Positions 1 to 11,285 of a stretch of DNA of 64,000 bases are shown here, piece by piece; positions within the stretch are counted from its first letter, which is position 1, and each line of letters opens with the position of its first letter. The notes beneath the pieces are model-generated. The model made no database searches, was not told the origin of the DNA, and saw only the letters and a list, made by a program, of their open reading frames with translations. Source of the stretch: Lineus longissimus (taxonomy: Eukaryota > Nemertea > Pilidiophora > Heteronemertea > Lineidae). A program made the position numbers and the translations under genes. The stretch covers positions 15,938,501-16,002,500 of the forward strand of contig NC_088311.1 of assembly GCF_910592395.1 (NCBI RefSeq), in the 5' to 3' direction.

Positions 1-698
1 CGGTACCTGCGATCACCTGACCAAGGGGTACATGTGTACTTAATTTGTGATCAATAGTCATTGCAGTTAAGAAACGTGCCATAGTTACGGCCTGACGGCG
101 AATTTACGCCATTTGACCTCTGTGACCTTGACAAGAAGGTCGAATTAAAAACCTGTGTGACATATACTGTATGGTGGTTAGATGTACCCATGATATCAAA
201 TTGGTGGCAATCGGGCAAGAAGTTAAGGAATAATCACATTTTTAAGGTTTTTGGATTTTGCCCCCTGGTGGTCAAGTGGTGAATCATATTGGACCAAACT
301 TCGGTCCCTGAGATCACCTGACTAAGGGGTAAATGTGTACCAAATTTGGTATCAATAGTCATTGCAGTTTAGAAACGTGCCATCGTTACATCCTAATGGC
401 CAATTTACACCATTTGACCTCTGTGACCTTGAAAAGGAGGTCAAATCAAAAACCCGGAGGATATATGATGCACCTTTGCTAGAAGTACCTACCATATTTT
501 TTTCAAAATTTCCCGACTACTATTAAGGGAGATATTGCATATTTTCACTTTTAACGTTTGGCCCCCTGGTGGCCAAACCATGAAACGAATCAGACCGAAA
601 CTCGGTCTCCAAGGTGTCATTACATAAGGGTACATGTGTACCAAGTTTCAACTCAATAGCTCTAACAGTTACGAAACGTGCCCTGCTAACGGACGACG

Positions 699-730
<32 letters not shown>

Positions 731-786
731 ACGACGGACGCCACGGTATGGGATAAGCTCACCTCTGCTAAGAGGTGAGCTAAAAA
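1..786 (+). repeat. A-type modular repeat, 3' part (about 2.6 tandem 300-bp monomers plus terminal hairpin)
   Basis: Three monomers follow each other with a period near 300 bases: the opening CGGTACCTGCGATCACCTGA returns in near-identical form at about 303 and, more diverged, at about 601. Each monomer carries the marker phrase CTCTGTGACCTTGAAAA followed by GGTCAAAT. The last monomer runs into a GAC/GACGGAC tract at 690-740, then a perfect 11-bp stem with a 4-base loop (756-766 and 771-781) and an A run ending at 786. The 5' end lies outside the window. This 3' architecture is shared with many copies below. I know of no protein product; short reading frames here are fortuitous. Confidence 0.85.
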
Positions 787-1140
787 CATGAAAATTGGCC
801 GACTTCTGTGGCCGTTTTGAATCACATAGAGTTTGCATATTTAGTTTGCCGATAGCTCCTGCAGATGGCAGCATCATACTGAGTATACTGAAACACATGC
901 CATTGGGAAAATTGAAAAATTTTCCATGTCCACAGGGGGGTCCAAATTGGTGTCCCAAGTGGATTTGAGGAGAGAATATGTCCAAACATCAACATACATG
1001 AAAAGCTGGACCACAAGTGATCTTTGAAGATATGAGAATGACTGCCCTTTGATAAGTTCTTGCTTTATTTGTCCACTTTATGACCTAAGATCCCAAGCGC
1101 TGGATGGTTCAATTAGGGACACAAGGGCTGGGAAGGGTCA

Positions 1141-1580
1141 TGTCAGGGTTCACAAGTAGGTGAAATCAAAAACCCGTATGATATGGGATGTATCCTTGCT
1201 TGGAGGACCTACTGTAAAAATATTATCAAAAACAAGTCACTAATAAGTGACAGGGATCAAAGTTCACAATTTATCTATTGCTCCTATGGCTGCCTGCAAA
1301 TTTATGCCATTTGACTTCTGTGACCTTGAAAAGTAGGTCAAATAAAAAAAACCTGTATGATATGTGTTGTATCCTTGCTCGGAGTACCTATCATAACATT
1401 TTTATCGAAAACGAATCACTAATAAGTGAGATCGCACTTTGTTTCTTTTCACATATTGCTCCCTGGTGGCAAGAGACGGAGTTGGATCAAAATTTTAAGG
1501 GTGTTATGCACATCGGTGACAGAGTACCAAACTTGTATTCTTGTACTCACCCTTTTTCGGCAAATGGTAACATGATGGTA
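1141..1580 (+). repeat. A-type repeat fragments without termini
   Basis: Two incomplete A monomers are recognisable by the phrases GATATGTGTTGTATCCTTGC and AAGTCACTAATAAG and by the TGTGACCTTGAAAAGTAGGT motif near 1320. No GAC tract or terminal hairpin follows. The stretch 787-1140 in front of it shows nothing I recognise. The ORF that crosses 1278-1601 translates repeat sequence and is not credible as a gene. Confidence 0.7.
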
Positions 1581-1668
1581 ATTCTGAGGAATTTTCTTTG
1601 ATCAATAGTTCATAATTTTTTCAAGATTTACCCGGCCGGATTATCATGAATATCTGCAACACTGTTAA

Positions 1669-2067
1669 CTCTTTCAGTGCCAAGGACGTACATGTACGTC
1701 CTAAATATTAAGGTATTTTAGTTCCTCCAGACGACACCAGATGTCCCCAGCTACTCAAATGTGGTTCATATGGTTTCTCTGGCCTGGGGCGTCCAAATTG
1801 AATAATTTTTTCGACTGAGAGGGTGGGGTGGGGTTTGCCACCCCTCATTTTAGGTGAAAAATGGTGAAAATCGGCCAAAAATACCACTCCCTCAAAAAAA
1901 TTTAGAACATAATCCTAGTATGCCCCTACTTATTACTGCTGTTTTATTGAAACAGGAGGTAAAGACAAAGGTTTTGAAGAATTTTGATGAGTGTATCTCA
2001 ATTATTTTTGTGAGATTTTGGGTAGTGACAATGCTCAAAAATGCCCAAATCCTGGGCACTGAAAGAG
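1669..2067. mobile_element. piggyBac-type MITE, 399 bp, flanked by TTAA
   Basis: TTAA sits at 1665-1668 and again at 2068-2071. Just inside are 13-bp inverted termini: CTCTTTCAGTGCC on the left (1669-1681) and its exact complement at 2055-2067. A perfect 20-bp palindrome, AGGACGTACATGTACGTCCT, follows the left terminus (1683-1702). TTAA target duplications and a C(C/T)CTTTC-type terminus fit the piggyBac superfamily, and the same terminus style ends the larger piggyBac element at 22,982. There is no coding capacity, so this would be a non-autonomous derivative. The reading frames inside it are not convincing genes. Confidence 0.75.
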
Positions 2068-2071
2068 TTAA

Positions 2072-3229
2072 AACTTCTCTCAAAGCAACTAAAACTACTT
2101 ATCTTTTTTCATGCCTTTGTTGAGAATTCCATCTGTATCTTTATACTGACCACTTTGTATCATTCAGCTGCCGCAGGCTTGTTTTCTCCTGGCCAATCGA
2201 TCTGGACATTAACCTATTTTGGCTATACACTCTGAAAGATGACCTTTCTTGGGGCAGTGATTGGTAACGGTGAACTCCTTCCGACCCAACAGGCAAATGT
2301 TTACATTCGTGTCTCCGTGTATCATGGATTCATGTGTATACTAACACCGTTGTTGTGTTGACACACTGACTGACTCTGACTGTGTACATTTCTACAGCGA
2401 CGAAAAACGATCACAAAAATGGTTCTTTTTAAGCACTCGTGACATGTTTACAAAAATTAAAGCAAGTGTTTTTAGTAGAGGTTTACCTAATGAGTAGCGT
2501 CTGGGTGATTATAAACCATTAACTTGTGTTTAAAAGCCCACATTGTAACGAAAGGTTCTGGCTTGACGCTAATCGCCCAGCCGCCATTTTGCCATACTCT
2601 CGAAACTTTGGGATCGTCAAATGCAATGGAAATCACATAATTTCTGACACACACTGCTACAATTCATCATTTAATTGTTCTTTCACAGTATTATTACGCC
2701 ACCCCGATTCGCAAGGCAGCTTGTACCAACTGGCTCTGCGTTGACTATCCCCATTCCAAGCCGAAGAACAGTGTGACAAGTTTCTCATTTTACCTTCCAA
2801 TCACAGTCAAAATTTTCTAAAACAACCGGCAATGAGGACATCACAAGAATGTAATCAACACATACAACCTCATCCGAAGAGCGGATGATTAAGTTTTAGC
2901 ATTGATTCAAGGTGATTTAATTCCTTCTTCGTCTCGCTTCAAATTCATAAAATGGCTGTCTTCCATACTTGTGGTATGCAGATCTAGTGGCGCAGTACAA
3001 CACTGCGCATCTGGGATACCCGACGGATTGCCTCGAACCGCGAAATTCAAAACTGCTGGCAATGTGCCAACTGACATTTTTGCACAATACTGCCACCTAG
3101 TTATATGAAACGAAATTAATCTATTTAATATCGAAACCTCTATATCAGGCCGACCTCTAAAACTTCATTTCAAACTTCAATCTGCTGGAATAAAGAAAAT
3201 GGGCTTTTTTAACCTGGACCTACTTATAC
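2072..3229. other. No recognisable feature
   Basis: AT-rich non-coding sequence. I see no family motif, no terminal repeat and no convincing exon. The small reading frames (for example 2526-2744 and 2902-3108) have no recognisable motif. Confidence 0.5.
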
Positions 3230-3707
3230 CTGAATAGTAGGTCACACTGACCTAAATCTGTGTCAACATGTAGAGATGCCCAATAGGTGTCTACATATCA
3301 AATTTAGAGAGTCTATGACCAATAGCAAAAAAACGTGCCATGATCAAAGAAATTTTAGAGTTCGACCTCTGTGACCTTGAAATGAAGGTCAAATCAAAAA
3401 CCCGTGTGATATGTGATGTACCTTTATTAGACACACCCACCATAAAATTTTCATCGCTCTAGCTTTAACCATAAGCTTCAAAATGACAAAAATAGGTTTT
3501 CAAAGAGCGCCCCCTAAATGGCAGACCAGCAGTCAAATTGTGCTGATTTTCATTCTGAAGGAAGGTCTTGCCTAGGGGTACCCACACACCAAGTATGAAC
3601 TTTCTGGGTCAAGGGGTTAAGAAACGTGCCACACAGGATACGGACGACGACGGACGACGACGGACACAGGGCTATCGTATAGACTCCCCTAACGGTGAGC
3701 CAAAAAT
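3230..3707 (+). repeat. A-type repeat with 3' end
   Basis: The body contains the CTCTGTGACCTTGAA phrase (about 3366) and AAGGTCAAATCAAAAACCCG. It ends with an ACGGACGACGACGGACGACG tract (about 3638-3660), a short CCCCTAACGGTGAGCC terminus and five A's. The 5' hairpin is absent, so the copy is 5'-truncated. Confidence 0.75.
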
Positions 3708-4074
3708 ATGCAGGCCTACCCAGTCAGTAGCGATATCAACTTCACGCGCCCAACTCAACTGCACTGCCCGAAGTACTACCATTACTATCCACGTGTTCCG
3801 GCAGACGACGGTCGACCAATAACAATCACCCGTAGCCTTGGCAACGAGGTCAAGGGAGTGGACAAAAACGCACATGTATGATCGGATAGCGGCAGACCGG
3901 GGACAGTTGTTTTTGATTATGATAAAAAGAGATCGTAGACTTAACTGGTGTGCTTGCAGGTGTGCCGCAGGTGGATGATAATAGCTGTTGGCGTAAAATC
4001 AGCTGTCTCTTTCAATTAACATACAGGGTACAACGGGATCAAACGAGAAGATATGTGATAGGTGATTCCAATTT
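3708..4074. other. No recognisable feature
   Basis: Unique-looking sequence between two repeats. Small reading frames on both strands (3568-3822 plus, 3672-3875 minus) overlap each other and show no motif. Confidence 0.4.
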
Positions 4075-5069
4075 TATTTGGCTTGGCACGTGAAAAACCG
4101 GCAAGGCGGCAAAGGATGGCAACTTGGCGGGCGAGTCACTGGAAATTTTCGGGATGGCGGCCTACGATCTCGCCATGGCGATTATTGGGGTTGCAGAATG
4201 CTGTTAACTGACGGCCATCTAGGATTTCGGATTGCGCCCAAAATCAGTAGGGAAACTCCACTACCATAGGCCATAACACAACAAAGCTTGACGTCTGTCG
4301 GACATGTGGTTCTTCAACTAATGAGCGAAAGGCAAAAATCTAAGACCATATTGGATTTTGAAACAAGCCCAAAATTGATAGTGAACGTCCCCTACCGAAG
4401 ACCATTACACCACAAAAATTTTATGTCTGTCGGACCTCCAGTTCTTCAGTAAACGAGCGGAATGCAAAAACCTAGGATGGCGGCTGGCGGTCATATTGGA
4501 TTTAATAACACGCCCAAAATCAGTAGTGAACCTCCCCTACCATGGACCTTTATAGCACAAAAGTGGCGTGGCGGCCATACTGAATTTCGAATCGCGCTGA
4601 TTTTTGAAAGGAACCTTCCCCTTACAAAACTGCATTAGGCCTACACCCACTAAAAATTGATTCCATCCTCCAAGCCGTTCTCCTCGAAATTGACGGAAAC
4701 CGATTTCAAGCACGTTGCCCTGGCGACCATATTGAGAATCAGAACGAGCCGGTTTTCGAAAGGAACCTTCTTCTAGTCACCCCCAACGTACATACCAAAA
4801 ATGAATTTGATCGGACGAACGCTTCTCCTCGAAATTGACGGAAACCAAATTCAAACACGCGGCCCTGGTGGCCATATTGGTAATCGGAACAACCCCGTTT
4901 TCGAAAGGAACCTTCCTCTAGTCACCCCCAATGTACATACAAAAATTGAATTGATTGTCAAAGCCGTTCTCCTAGAAATCAACGGAAACCAAGTAGCAGA
5001 CGCCCGCCCAGACGGACGGCGCACGTGACGACAATACCCCTCTAGCCCATTTGGGCTGAGGGGTAAAAA
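4075..5069 (+). repeat. B-type modular repeat (tandem monomers of about 141 bp) with 3' hairpin
   Basis: From about 4660 to 5010 the phrases TCTCCTCGAAATTGACGGAA, GGTGGCCATATTG and CGAAAGGAACCTTCCTCTAG recur with a period of about 141 bases. Before that, 4075-4650 holds looser monomers built on GGCGGCCATA and CAAAATCAGTAG. The array ends in GACGGACGGCGCACGTGACG, then an imperfect hairpin (5035-5065: TACCCCTCTAGCCCA against TGGGCTGAGGGGTA) and five A's. The tail layout matches the A repeats although the body is unrelated. A second B array lies at 16.7-17.9 kb. Confidence 0.8.
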
Positions 5070-5197
5070 CTAAGATGACGGCGCCCAAAATCAATAGGGA
5101 CCCTTTGACACACTAGGCCTACACCCCCTAAAAATTTCAAGAGATCCGAACGAGGGGTTCTTGAGTTATAGTCCAGATTTCAGTGCGGCGGTGGCGG

Positions 5198-5365
5198 ACC
5201 ACCGAAGTGCATAATGCCCCCACTATGGTGGGGGCATAATAATTACAATGTGAAATTATGCTCTGGTGTATAGGCATTGAAACCACCGAAGTACATAATG
5301 CCCCCACTATGGCGGGGGCATAATAATTATAATGTGAAATTATGCTCTAGTGTATAGGCGTTGTA
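5198..5365 (+). repeat. Tandem duplication, 84-bp unit with internal palindrome
   Basis: Two consecutive copies (5198-5281 and 5282-5365) of a unit beginning ACCACCGAAG differ at only a few positions. Each contains a palindromic core, TAATGCCCCCAC then TATG/TATGG then GTGGGGGCATAA in the first copy; the second copy has GCGGGGGCATAA, so one stem base differs. No coding potential. Confidence 0.85.
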
Positions 5366-5450
5366 GTGTAGATGCCTCATAGTATACCCAAATCCATTGT
5401 CTCGCTGTGCAGAAACGATTAAGCCTAGCACACACAAACATTGGAACTAA

Positions 5451-6033
5451 GGCGAGACCTTTTTTATTTGTTGGTGGTCGGATCCGCCGACCTCCCGATG
5501 TCCCAAATAAGAAAAAAAATAGAATTTTTATATCTAGCCAGTCTCGGATCCGCCGATTCGAACATTACCGATTTTACAAAAAAAAAATTTTTTCATTTTT
5601 ATTTTGAGCTCCGATGCCCGACAGTAACTTAAAAGATCAAAAATATTTTTTTCAAAATTAAAATTCGACATGATTGAATTAAAATAAGCTTTGTCAGATT
5701 GATCATTCGAATCGAAAGTGCGAATGCCAGACCAGCTCTGCCAGACCTAGACTGGTTCTTGTCCTTTCCTAATGCATCCGCAGTAGATATTATGACGAGA
5801 ACCAGTATATTGTTATGAGTCTGGCTGCTGACTGTTCAATATGTGAAAACGCACTACTTTTTTTAGGATAAAATTTCATTTTTATCCTTCCCTCCGACTT
5901 TGAGAAATGCTATCATTTTTTCGAAACCATGAAATCTTTGGAAAAAATAGTTTTTTTTGTTTTTGTTTTTCGTCCTCCTCAAAAATATATTCCTCCAAAA
6001 ATCCAAGCACCAACTAATAAAAAAGGTCTCGCC
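5451..6033. mobile_element. PIF/Harbinger-like MITE, 583 bp, TAA target duplication
   Basis: Inverted termini of 26 bp with one mismatch: GGCGAGACCTTTTTTATTTG plus TTGGTG at 5451-5476, and the complement at 6008-6033. Each end is flanked by TAA (5448-5450 and 6034-6036). A 3-bp TWA target duplication with GG-starting termini is the usual signature of PIF/Harbinger elements. The interior is AT-rich with poly-A and poly-T runs and has no transposase. A TA-duplicating mariner-type MITE is the alternative if the outer A is counted in the terminus. Confidence 0.75.
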
Positions 6034-6036
6034 TAA

Positions 6037-8604
6037 TGAGGCCAAACTCTGAAGTGATGCAATATTTTTTTTCTGGTGTAATTATGATATGTGCTAATTG
6101 TGCAATGTGAAGGTGGTCTTTTTGATCATCCCTTCGCTAGGTTTAAAGTGATAATTTGATTGGGAACTTTATGCAATATCAACCATTTCACTGTCAGGCA
6201 GCAAGTGGACATGCTGAAAGAATTAAAGTACAGAATGTATATAAATGTTAACAAAGAAAAAATATTGTTGATTTTTTTATTTCCAAATTAGTTAATTACT
6301 GAAGGTAATCAAACAAAAATACTCAGTTTTTGTCCAAAAAGATCTTCAAAATTTAAACAAATAATTTACGATCTTCATCAACCAATATATCAATGTATTT
6401 TTCTTGATGTCATCTGCGCAGTTGAACAGGAAAATTTGTCATACTTATTATGGAGGATTTGAGTCCCCAAACTAAAGATTTCCACTAATTAGGCCAATTA
6501 ATACCAAGCTATTAGCTAAACAAACTCACGAAATCCTGCAGAATATCGGGTATCAACCACAGAAATGCTCATGTCCTGCAGCACCATCTCGACAGAGTTG
6601 ACAGAACTCGATAATCAATGTTTTCTTGGTTGGGTGAGTCCACTCACCGTCTGGCAGAGTAGGGGTTCAGAACTCAAACATGTTCGGCAGTGAAAGGGTT
6701 AAGAAATAGATTCTTGTGAAAAGCTAAGTATTTTTGTGACATAATATTTTTGTGAGAAAGTCCTACTTACAAAATTTGCCAAAATATTCAGCACTCGAAA
6801 TCTTTCTGTTCTACAGTATAACATGGAATCATAAATCTTATAGGGTTACTGAATTTCCCAACAAAAACATGCAGAAAATTCAACATGAATTTGTGGTCAG
6901 CCAAGTTGTAAAGACCCATAGAATATTTTTGTCACTTTATGGACAACCCCTACAGCTGTTGCCTAAAGTAATGGCAACCAAGCATGAATTTGTCCATGAT
7001 GATGATCAACAAGTTTGCAGCATAATTTGGCTATGATTGGTCATCCATCTCACCTCTCCTCTGAGGGTGAAACAAGGATGTCAGAGAATTGCTTGCAACC
7101 ATCAATCAGCCACCTGAACTGGGAGGCAAGCAATTAGATCACTAGATGGGTACAAGCAATTGCATTTTGGCGGATGGCCTAAGGCAACATGTTGATATAG
7201 AAGAACCAAACAATTCCATGATAGTAAACCTCACCAAAAAGGTCAGGAGGTGTAGTTTTTGTAAAACATTCTGTCTCAATTTTAACAATTTACTCTGAAT
7301 TATCTTTAAACATAATAACTCCTATAATTCTTCTTCTTAGTGAAGAATTATTGCATACAATGTTATGAGGTCAGGATAAGGAAAGAACACTTTCAGGCAA
7401 AGAGTTGTTTTAAGTTTTGCACGGTGCACTATGGAACGTTTCATTTACTCCTTTATTTTGGGTTCTTTAAATCTTGAACGAGACAAATTAGATGGGCCTG
7501 AGTGAATAAAATTGCTTTTACATTTCTTGTAAATATCAATCTTAACGCTTGCAATCATATTAGATCTAAACTTGATCTTCAATTTCATGTTTATTAGGTT
7601 TATTTGGTTCGTTTAGTTTGGCTTGTTTCATTTGGCTCGTTCAACATTTACATACTACCAGACACATCAACTTCAATTCAAGAACCTGTATACAAGCTTG
7701 AATGACAATGAGAGTCAGTTAACTTTATCCTTTACAAGGCACAATACAATTAGTTGGGCGGAGAAGTTTTAGGGGGGTTGGCACAAGTGCATCCGATTTT
7801 TGCATGAAAAGAAATCATCTGAACCATGAAGACATTAGCATAACTAATGCTAATCAAGATGCCTGCTAAGTCAGCAAAGAACAAGGTTTTCAAATATGGA
7901 TTTTTGGATGGATGACAATAAACATGGATTACAGCAAGGGAAGCCAAGTGGCCATCTTAGCTTACAGATCAAGCCACCAAAAAAATTGGGGCCCTCTCAA
8001 ACCACTGTACTCACAGCACAGAAAATTCAAGAATACAGGCAATTTGTTCAGCAGTCCATGCAAAATCCAAAATGGTTGCTTGCATGGCAGCCATATTAAA
8101 TATGAGATGAGGCCAAAAATCAACGAGCACTAATGTGAGTGCGAGCACATCACTAAATGCCCCTTGTCCCCGCGAGCAGAGTGTTGAAGCATGGCAATGG
8201 TGAAGAAGGGAACACGGTAATGGAGTTAAAATTGACGCTTCCAAACACGAGGCAAGAAATGTTGAACGATGGGCTGTGCTGCAATTCTGAAGGTGAGACA
8301 GAAAAACTGAAAATTCAGGTGATATAATGATGTATCACTGCTAGCAAAGCCTGCATTAAAAACTTGAGAAAATTTGAGCCAATATAATGGCAAAACTAAG
8401 TGATTGGCAAGTACGAAACTAATTGCCTGTCAGCGAGTACAGGCGAGAGTGGGTTAAGGATGCACAAAATGCTGAAACATTGTTTGAAATGGTTGAAACA
8501 CATCATCCCAGACTGTCCTCGCTGAAACTAGCGTTATGCCCAGGTCTCCCGTCGCTAAGGGGTGTTTGCGCTGACAAGTGCACTCATAAGATTGCAACAC
8601 CTAA
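6037..8604. other. Mostly unannotated; one solitary piggyBac-like terminus
   Basis: At 6684-6702 the string TCGGCAGTGAAAGGGTTAA matches the right-end signature of the piggyBac element at 28,380, but I found no partner terminus upstream. The rest is AT-rich and without recognisable motifs. Overlapping plus-strand ORFs at 7896-8133 and the minus ORFs at 7750-7947 and 8011-8244 look fortuitous. Confidence 0.4.
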
Positions 8605-8970
8605 GGTGACAGCCGTCTTGGATTTGGACACAATAACCTACTTTTTGATAGGGTTCTTACTTATGCCTACATATCCACACACCAAATTTAGATGTGATAC
8701 ATCGTTGACTACTCAAGATATCATGTTCACTAGTGCACTCGCGAGATTTCAACAGGTAAGGCAGTAGCCACCTTGGATTTTGACGTGGTGACCTACTTTT
8801 CGATAGGGTTCTTACTATTGCCTATATGCACCCACACCAAACTTGGCTTTGATACGTCACTGATTTCTATAAATATTGCGCTCACCAATGCACTTGCGAG
8901 ATTTCAACATGGAAGGTGGCAGCCATCTTCGATTGGGTTCTTACTTATGCCTATGCGTACCCACTGACCA
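8605..8970 (+). repeat. Minisatellite, about 150-bp monomers, 2.4 copies
   Basis: The phrases CTTGGATTT, ATAGGGTTCTTACT and GCGAGATTTCAACA recur with a period near 150 bases (first copy from about 8605, second from about 8760, partial third from about 8905). The reading frames at 8423-8767 and 8773-8967 translate this array, which explains their shared peptide IGFLL; they should not be taken as genes. No GAC tract or terminal hairpin follows. Confidence 0.75.
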
Positions 8971-10211
8971 AATCACCAACGGTCAATTTATGTAAAAATA
9001 CAACATTAGCATACTATCCTGCAGAGCGTATACTGCCATTCATTATCAAACATGTCAAAGCCAAAGCTACTGACAGCTATTTCAGGAGGACAGGAATGGT
9101 GGGTTTGCTTTCTTTGAAGTGACACAAGAGTGCTGGCGGCAGAGTGCTATGGACAGTGATGCCCGTCACGAGCCCGGAAATGATCATTAGCGACCACGTG
9201 ATTATGCCAGACATTATTGACACCTGGATGCTACCTGACCTGGCACATCAAAATTGTGATACCCTCGACACAACTCAAAGAGCCGTTGACGTCATCGCCA
9301 GCTAATCCCCACTCTCCGTATCTTTTTTCCTTCTTCGAATGATTCAAGACGAATAATCAATTTGGCAGATATGGCTTTGCAGCACAACACTGAAGGTTGA
9401 GAGACGCAGAGCAAAGGGGGATATTTTCGGTTGTATTGATTGCACTGTCTGTTGTCAGTTCGAGCTGCATTGCTATATCATTATATTTTTTTAACTCAAA
9501 TAGACAGTGATAACTTTTACATGCCATTGAAGGAAGCCAATTGACCATAACCATACCAGCTTAACATAGCCTACAAATCTTGACCAATCTTACAAATAAA
9601 ATGCACTTCATTTGTGGTTCTGTTGATTGTTTCAATAGTGACTGTGTTGCTAAAAAAGGTGTAAAAGGCCATTTTGATTGGATGGCCATCTTCACCTCAT
9701 CAAGCAAATTACCATCGACAAGGTAAGGAGAATACAACTGACACAGATATGCAGGGATGCTTCTGTGGCGGCCTCAGAAATATCAGTTCATCAACTGCTT
9801 GGCTAAAACCAACCTAATGGCTCTGGCAACTCACTAACAATCAATAACATTGCTTTTGTACATATTCTTTTAGGCCAGGTATTTTTATTGTTTGGCTCTA
9901 GGATTTCTAGAAGCTGCAAGAAACAACTGTTTCATGCTTGAAGCTGGCCCATGTGAGACTGCACCATTGTACAGGCTTAAACTCAACAACGGGAAGAGCC
10001 ATGCTCTGGTTTTTTTAGACATAACTGACATGCCTAACAGGGCTATAAATAGCCGCCCAAAGCAACAATGTGGCAGAATACGTCGATCGACCATGCGGTA
10101 AAGTTACAAAATAATCGTTGATATTTAAGTAAATATCTCTTTAGCGGGAAGGAATTAATTATCATACTATAGTTCATTGGAAAGAGTATTCTGTCTGGAA
10201 CACAAACAAAT
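8971..10211. other. No recognisable feature
   Basis: No repeat signature and no convincing exon. The pair of ORFs at 9885-10101 (one per strand, almost coextensive) cannot both be real and neither shows a motif. If the SCYL2-like gene continues to lower coordinates, this would be intron; I did not find its second exon. Confidence 0.35.
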
Positions 10212-10421
10212 AACAAGGGACCCAAGAGCGTGCCACTCAGCTGACACTTTGTCTGTACCAGATACAGTACCAGACTGAAAGTCAGTGTCAGAGGTCACCT
10301 GGCATAGGGGGTTATGTGTACAAAGACTAAAGTTCATAGACAACAACGGCGACGGACGGACGACAAACAGATGACGGACACTGTAGTATTGTATAGACTC
10401 CCCTACGGTGAGCCAAAAAAA
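10212..10421 (+). repeat. Short A-type repeat copy next to a splice donor
   Basis: A 210-bp copy: AACAAGGGACCC at the 5' end, then a monomer scrap with CAGTGTCAGAGGTCACCTGG, a GACGGACGGACGAC tract and the standard CCCCTACGGTGAGCC terminus followed by an A run. It ends 12 bases from the splice donor of the SCYL2-like exon on the opposite strand. The 5' hairpin is poorly formed. Confidence 0.75.
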
Positions 10422-10433
10422 GCCTGTCCCTAC

Positions 10434-10583
10434 CTGTTTATCCTCAATTCTAACAGCATCGAATATTTTCCAAACAAGCTCCGGTCCAGCACTGGCCACA
10501 TGTTTCCCTATCTGGAAGTACTTGGTAATTGGGTTGCTGCCATCTGCCACAAGGCTGTGCTTGATCATGGACAGAACCTCCAT
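10434..10583 (-). CDS. SCYL2-like pseudokinase, probable first coding exon (50 codons)
   Basis: Translated from the ATG at 10583, the exon gives 50 residues starting MEVLSMIKHS, then NPITKYFQIGKHVASAGPEL (residues 17-36) and VWKIFDAVRIEDKQ. This resembles the N-terminus of SCYL2 (CVAK104), a clathrin-coated-vesicle pseudokinase with a degenerate kinase domain; the family pattern there is NPV-T-x-x-F-x-x-G-x-H-x-x-S-x-G followed by WKI. The exon ends in CAG followed by GTAGGG at 10433, a good donor, and the known SCYL2 coding sequence also has a Lys-Gln at about this point. An acceptor (CTGCTAAG just before 10592) would leave a 9-base 5' UTR piece ahead of the ATG. Earlier in-frame ATGs (10649) exist but would run through that acceptor. 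Later exons must lie at lower coordinates or outside the window. Symbol withheld because the evidence is one exon read by eye. Confidence 0.65.
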
Positions 10584-10771
10584 TGTGCACAGCTTAGCAG
10601 AGCAGCCACACGACATGTACAAGAATCTTTCCTTAGACGAAGCCACCACTTATGATTAAGACTGTCCAAGGGGTTAGGGTATGGCGGTGATCATTTGCAG
10701 CAACCTTGTCTGAAAAGACACAAAAAAGGGCATTTTGAAAATAATTCTGGTAGTTATGGCATAGGTATATC

Positions 10772-10926
10772 TAGTCTACCCGCTGAAAAAAACACCTTAA
10801 AAATAGGAGTTAAGTAATATCCAGAATTCATAGGGCCAATAGGAACAGGTAGTCTACCCGCTGAAAAAAACACCTTAAAAATAGGAGTGAGATAATATTC
10901 AGAATTGATAGGGCCAGTAGGAACAG
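10772..10926. repeat. Tandem duplication, 78-bp unit
   Basis: TAGTCTACCCGCTGAAAAAA occurs at 10772 and 10850, and the rest of the unit (CACCTTAAAAATAGGAGT, then GGGCCA, then TAGGAACAG) follows in both. It lies upstream of the SCYL2-like coding exon, probably in its first intron. The minus-strand ORF at 10754-11011 is a translation of this duplication. Confidence 0.85.
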
Positions 10927-11285
10927 TCAATGAATTTTTTCGCAAGGCCCCCGAAACTTCCACGTAAATGCCTATCCAATAGTTCACCTTTGTTATCAGG
11001 AGGTCAAACAATAAAATGGGCGTTTACATTGGTGCTGGTTTGTTGTGGCCAGCAGTGGCTTGCTCTGCCTGGTGTGTAAGTTCACATCCCAACCCTGACC
11101 ATTCTTTTGCTTCAGGTCAATGAATTAGAACCCCGACAATGATTCTGAGCTGCCATTCACTGAATTCATTCAATATTTTCTGAGTAATGGGATTTTATAA
11201 ATAAATCGGACACAGACTTGTAAACATGTCGTCAGAGCCAAAACTACCATGTCGAATTGCAAAAACTAGATACCTTTTTCTTTAT

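Noticed and set aside
8423-8967. Two ORFs with a shared peptide
   Set aside because: They cover a 150-bp minisatellite; the shared peptide reflects the DNA repeat.
9885-10101. Almost coextensive ORFs on both strands
   Set aside because: No family motif on either strand, and mirrored open frames of this size are expected by chance.
10167-10649. Full 160-codon minus-strand ORF as one gene
   Set aside because: Only the part ending at the donor at 10,434 resembles SCYL2; beyond it the frame reads through a modular repeat.
10314-10659. Two plus-strand ORFs over the SCYL2-like exon
   Set aside because: Antisense to an exon with a recognisable protein match; they show no motif themselves.
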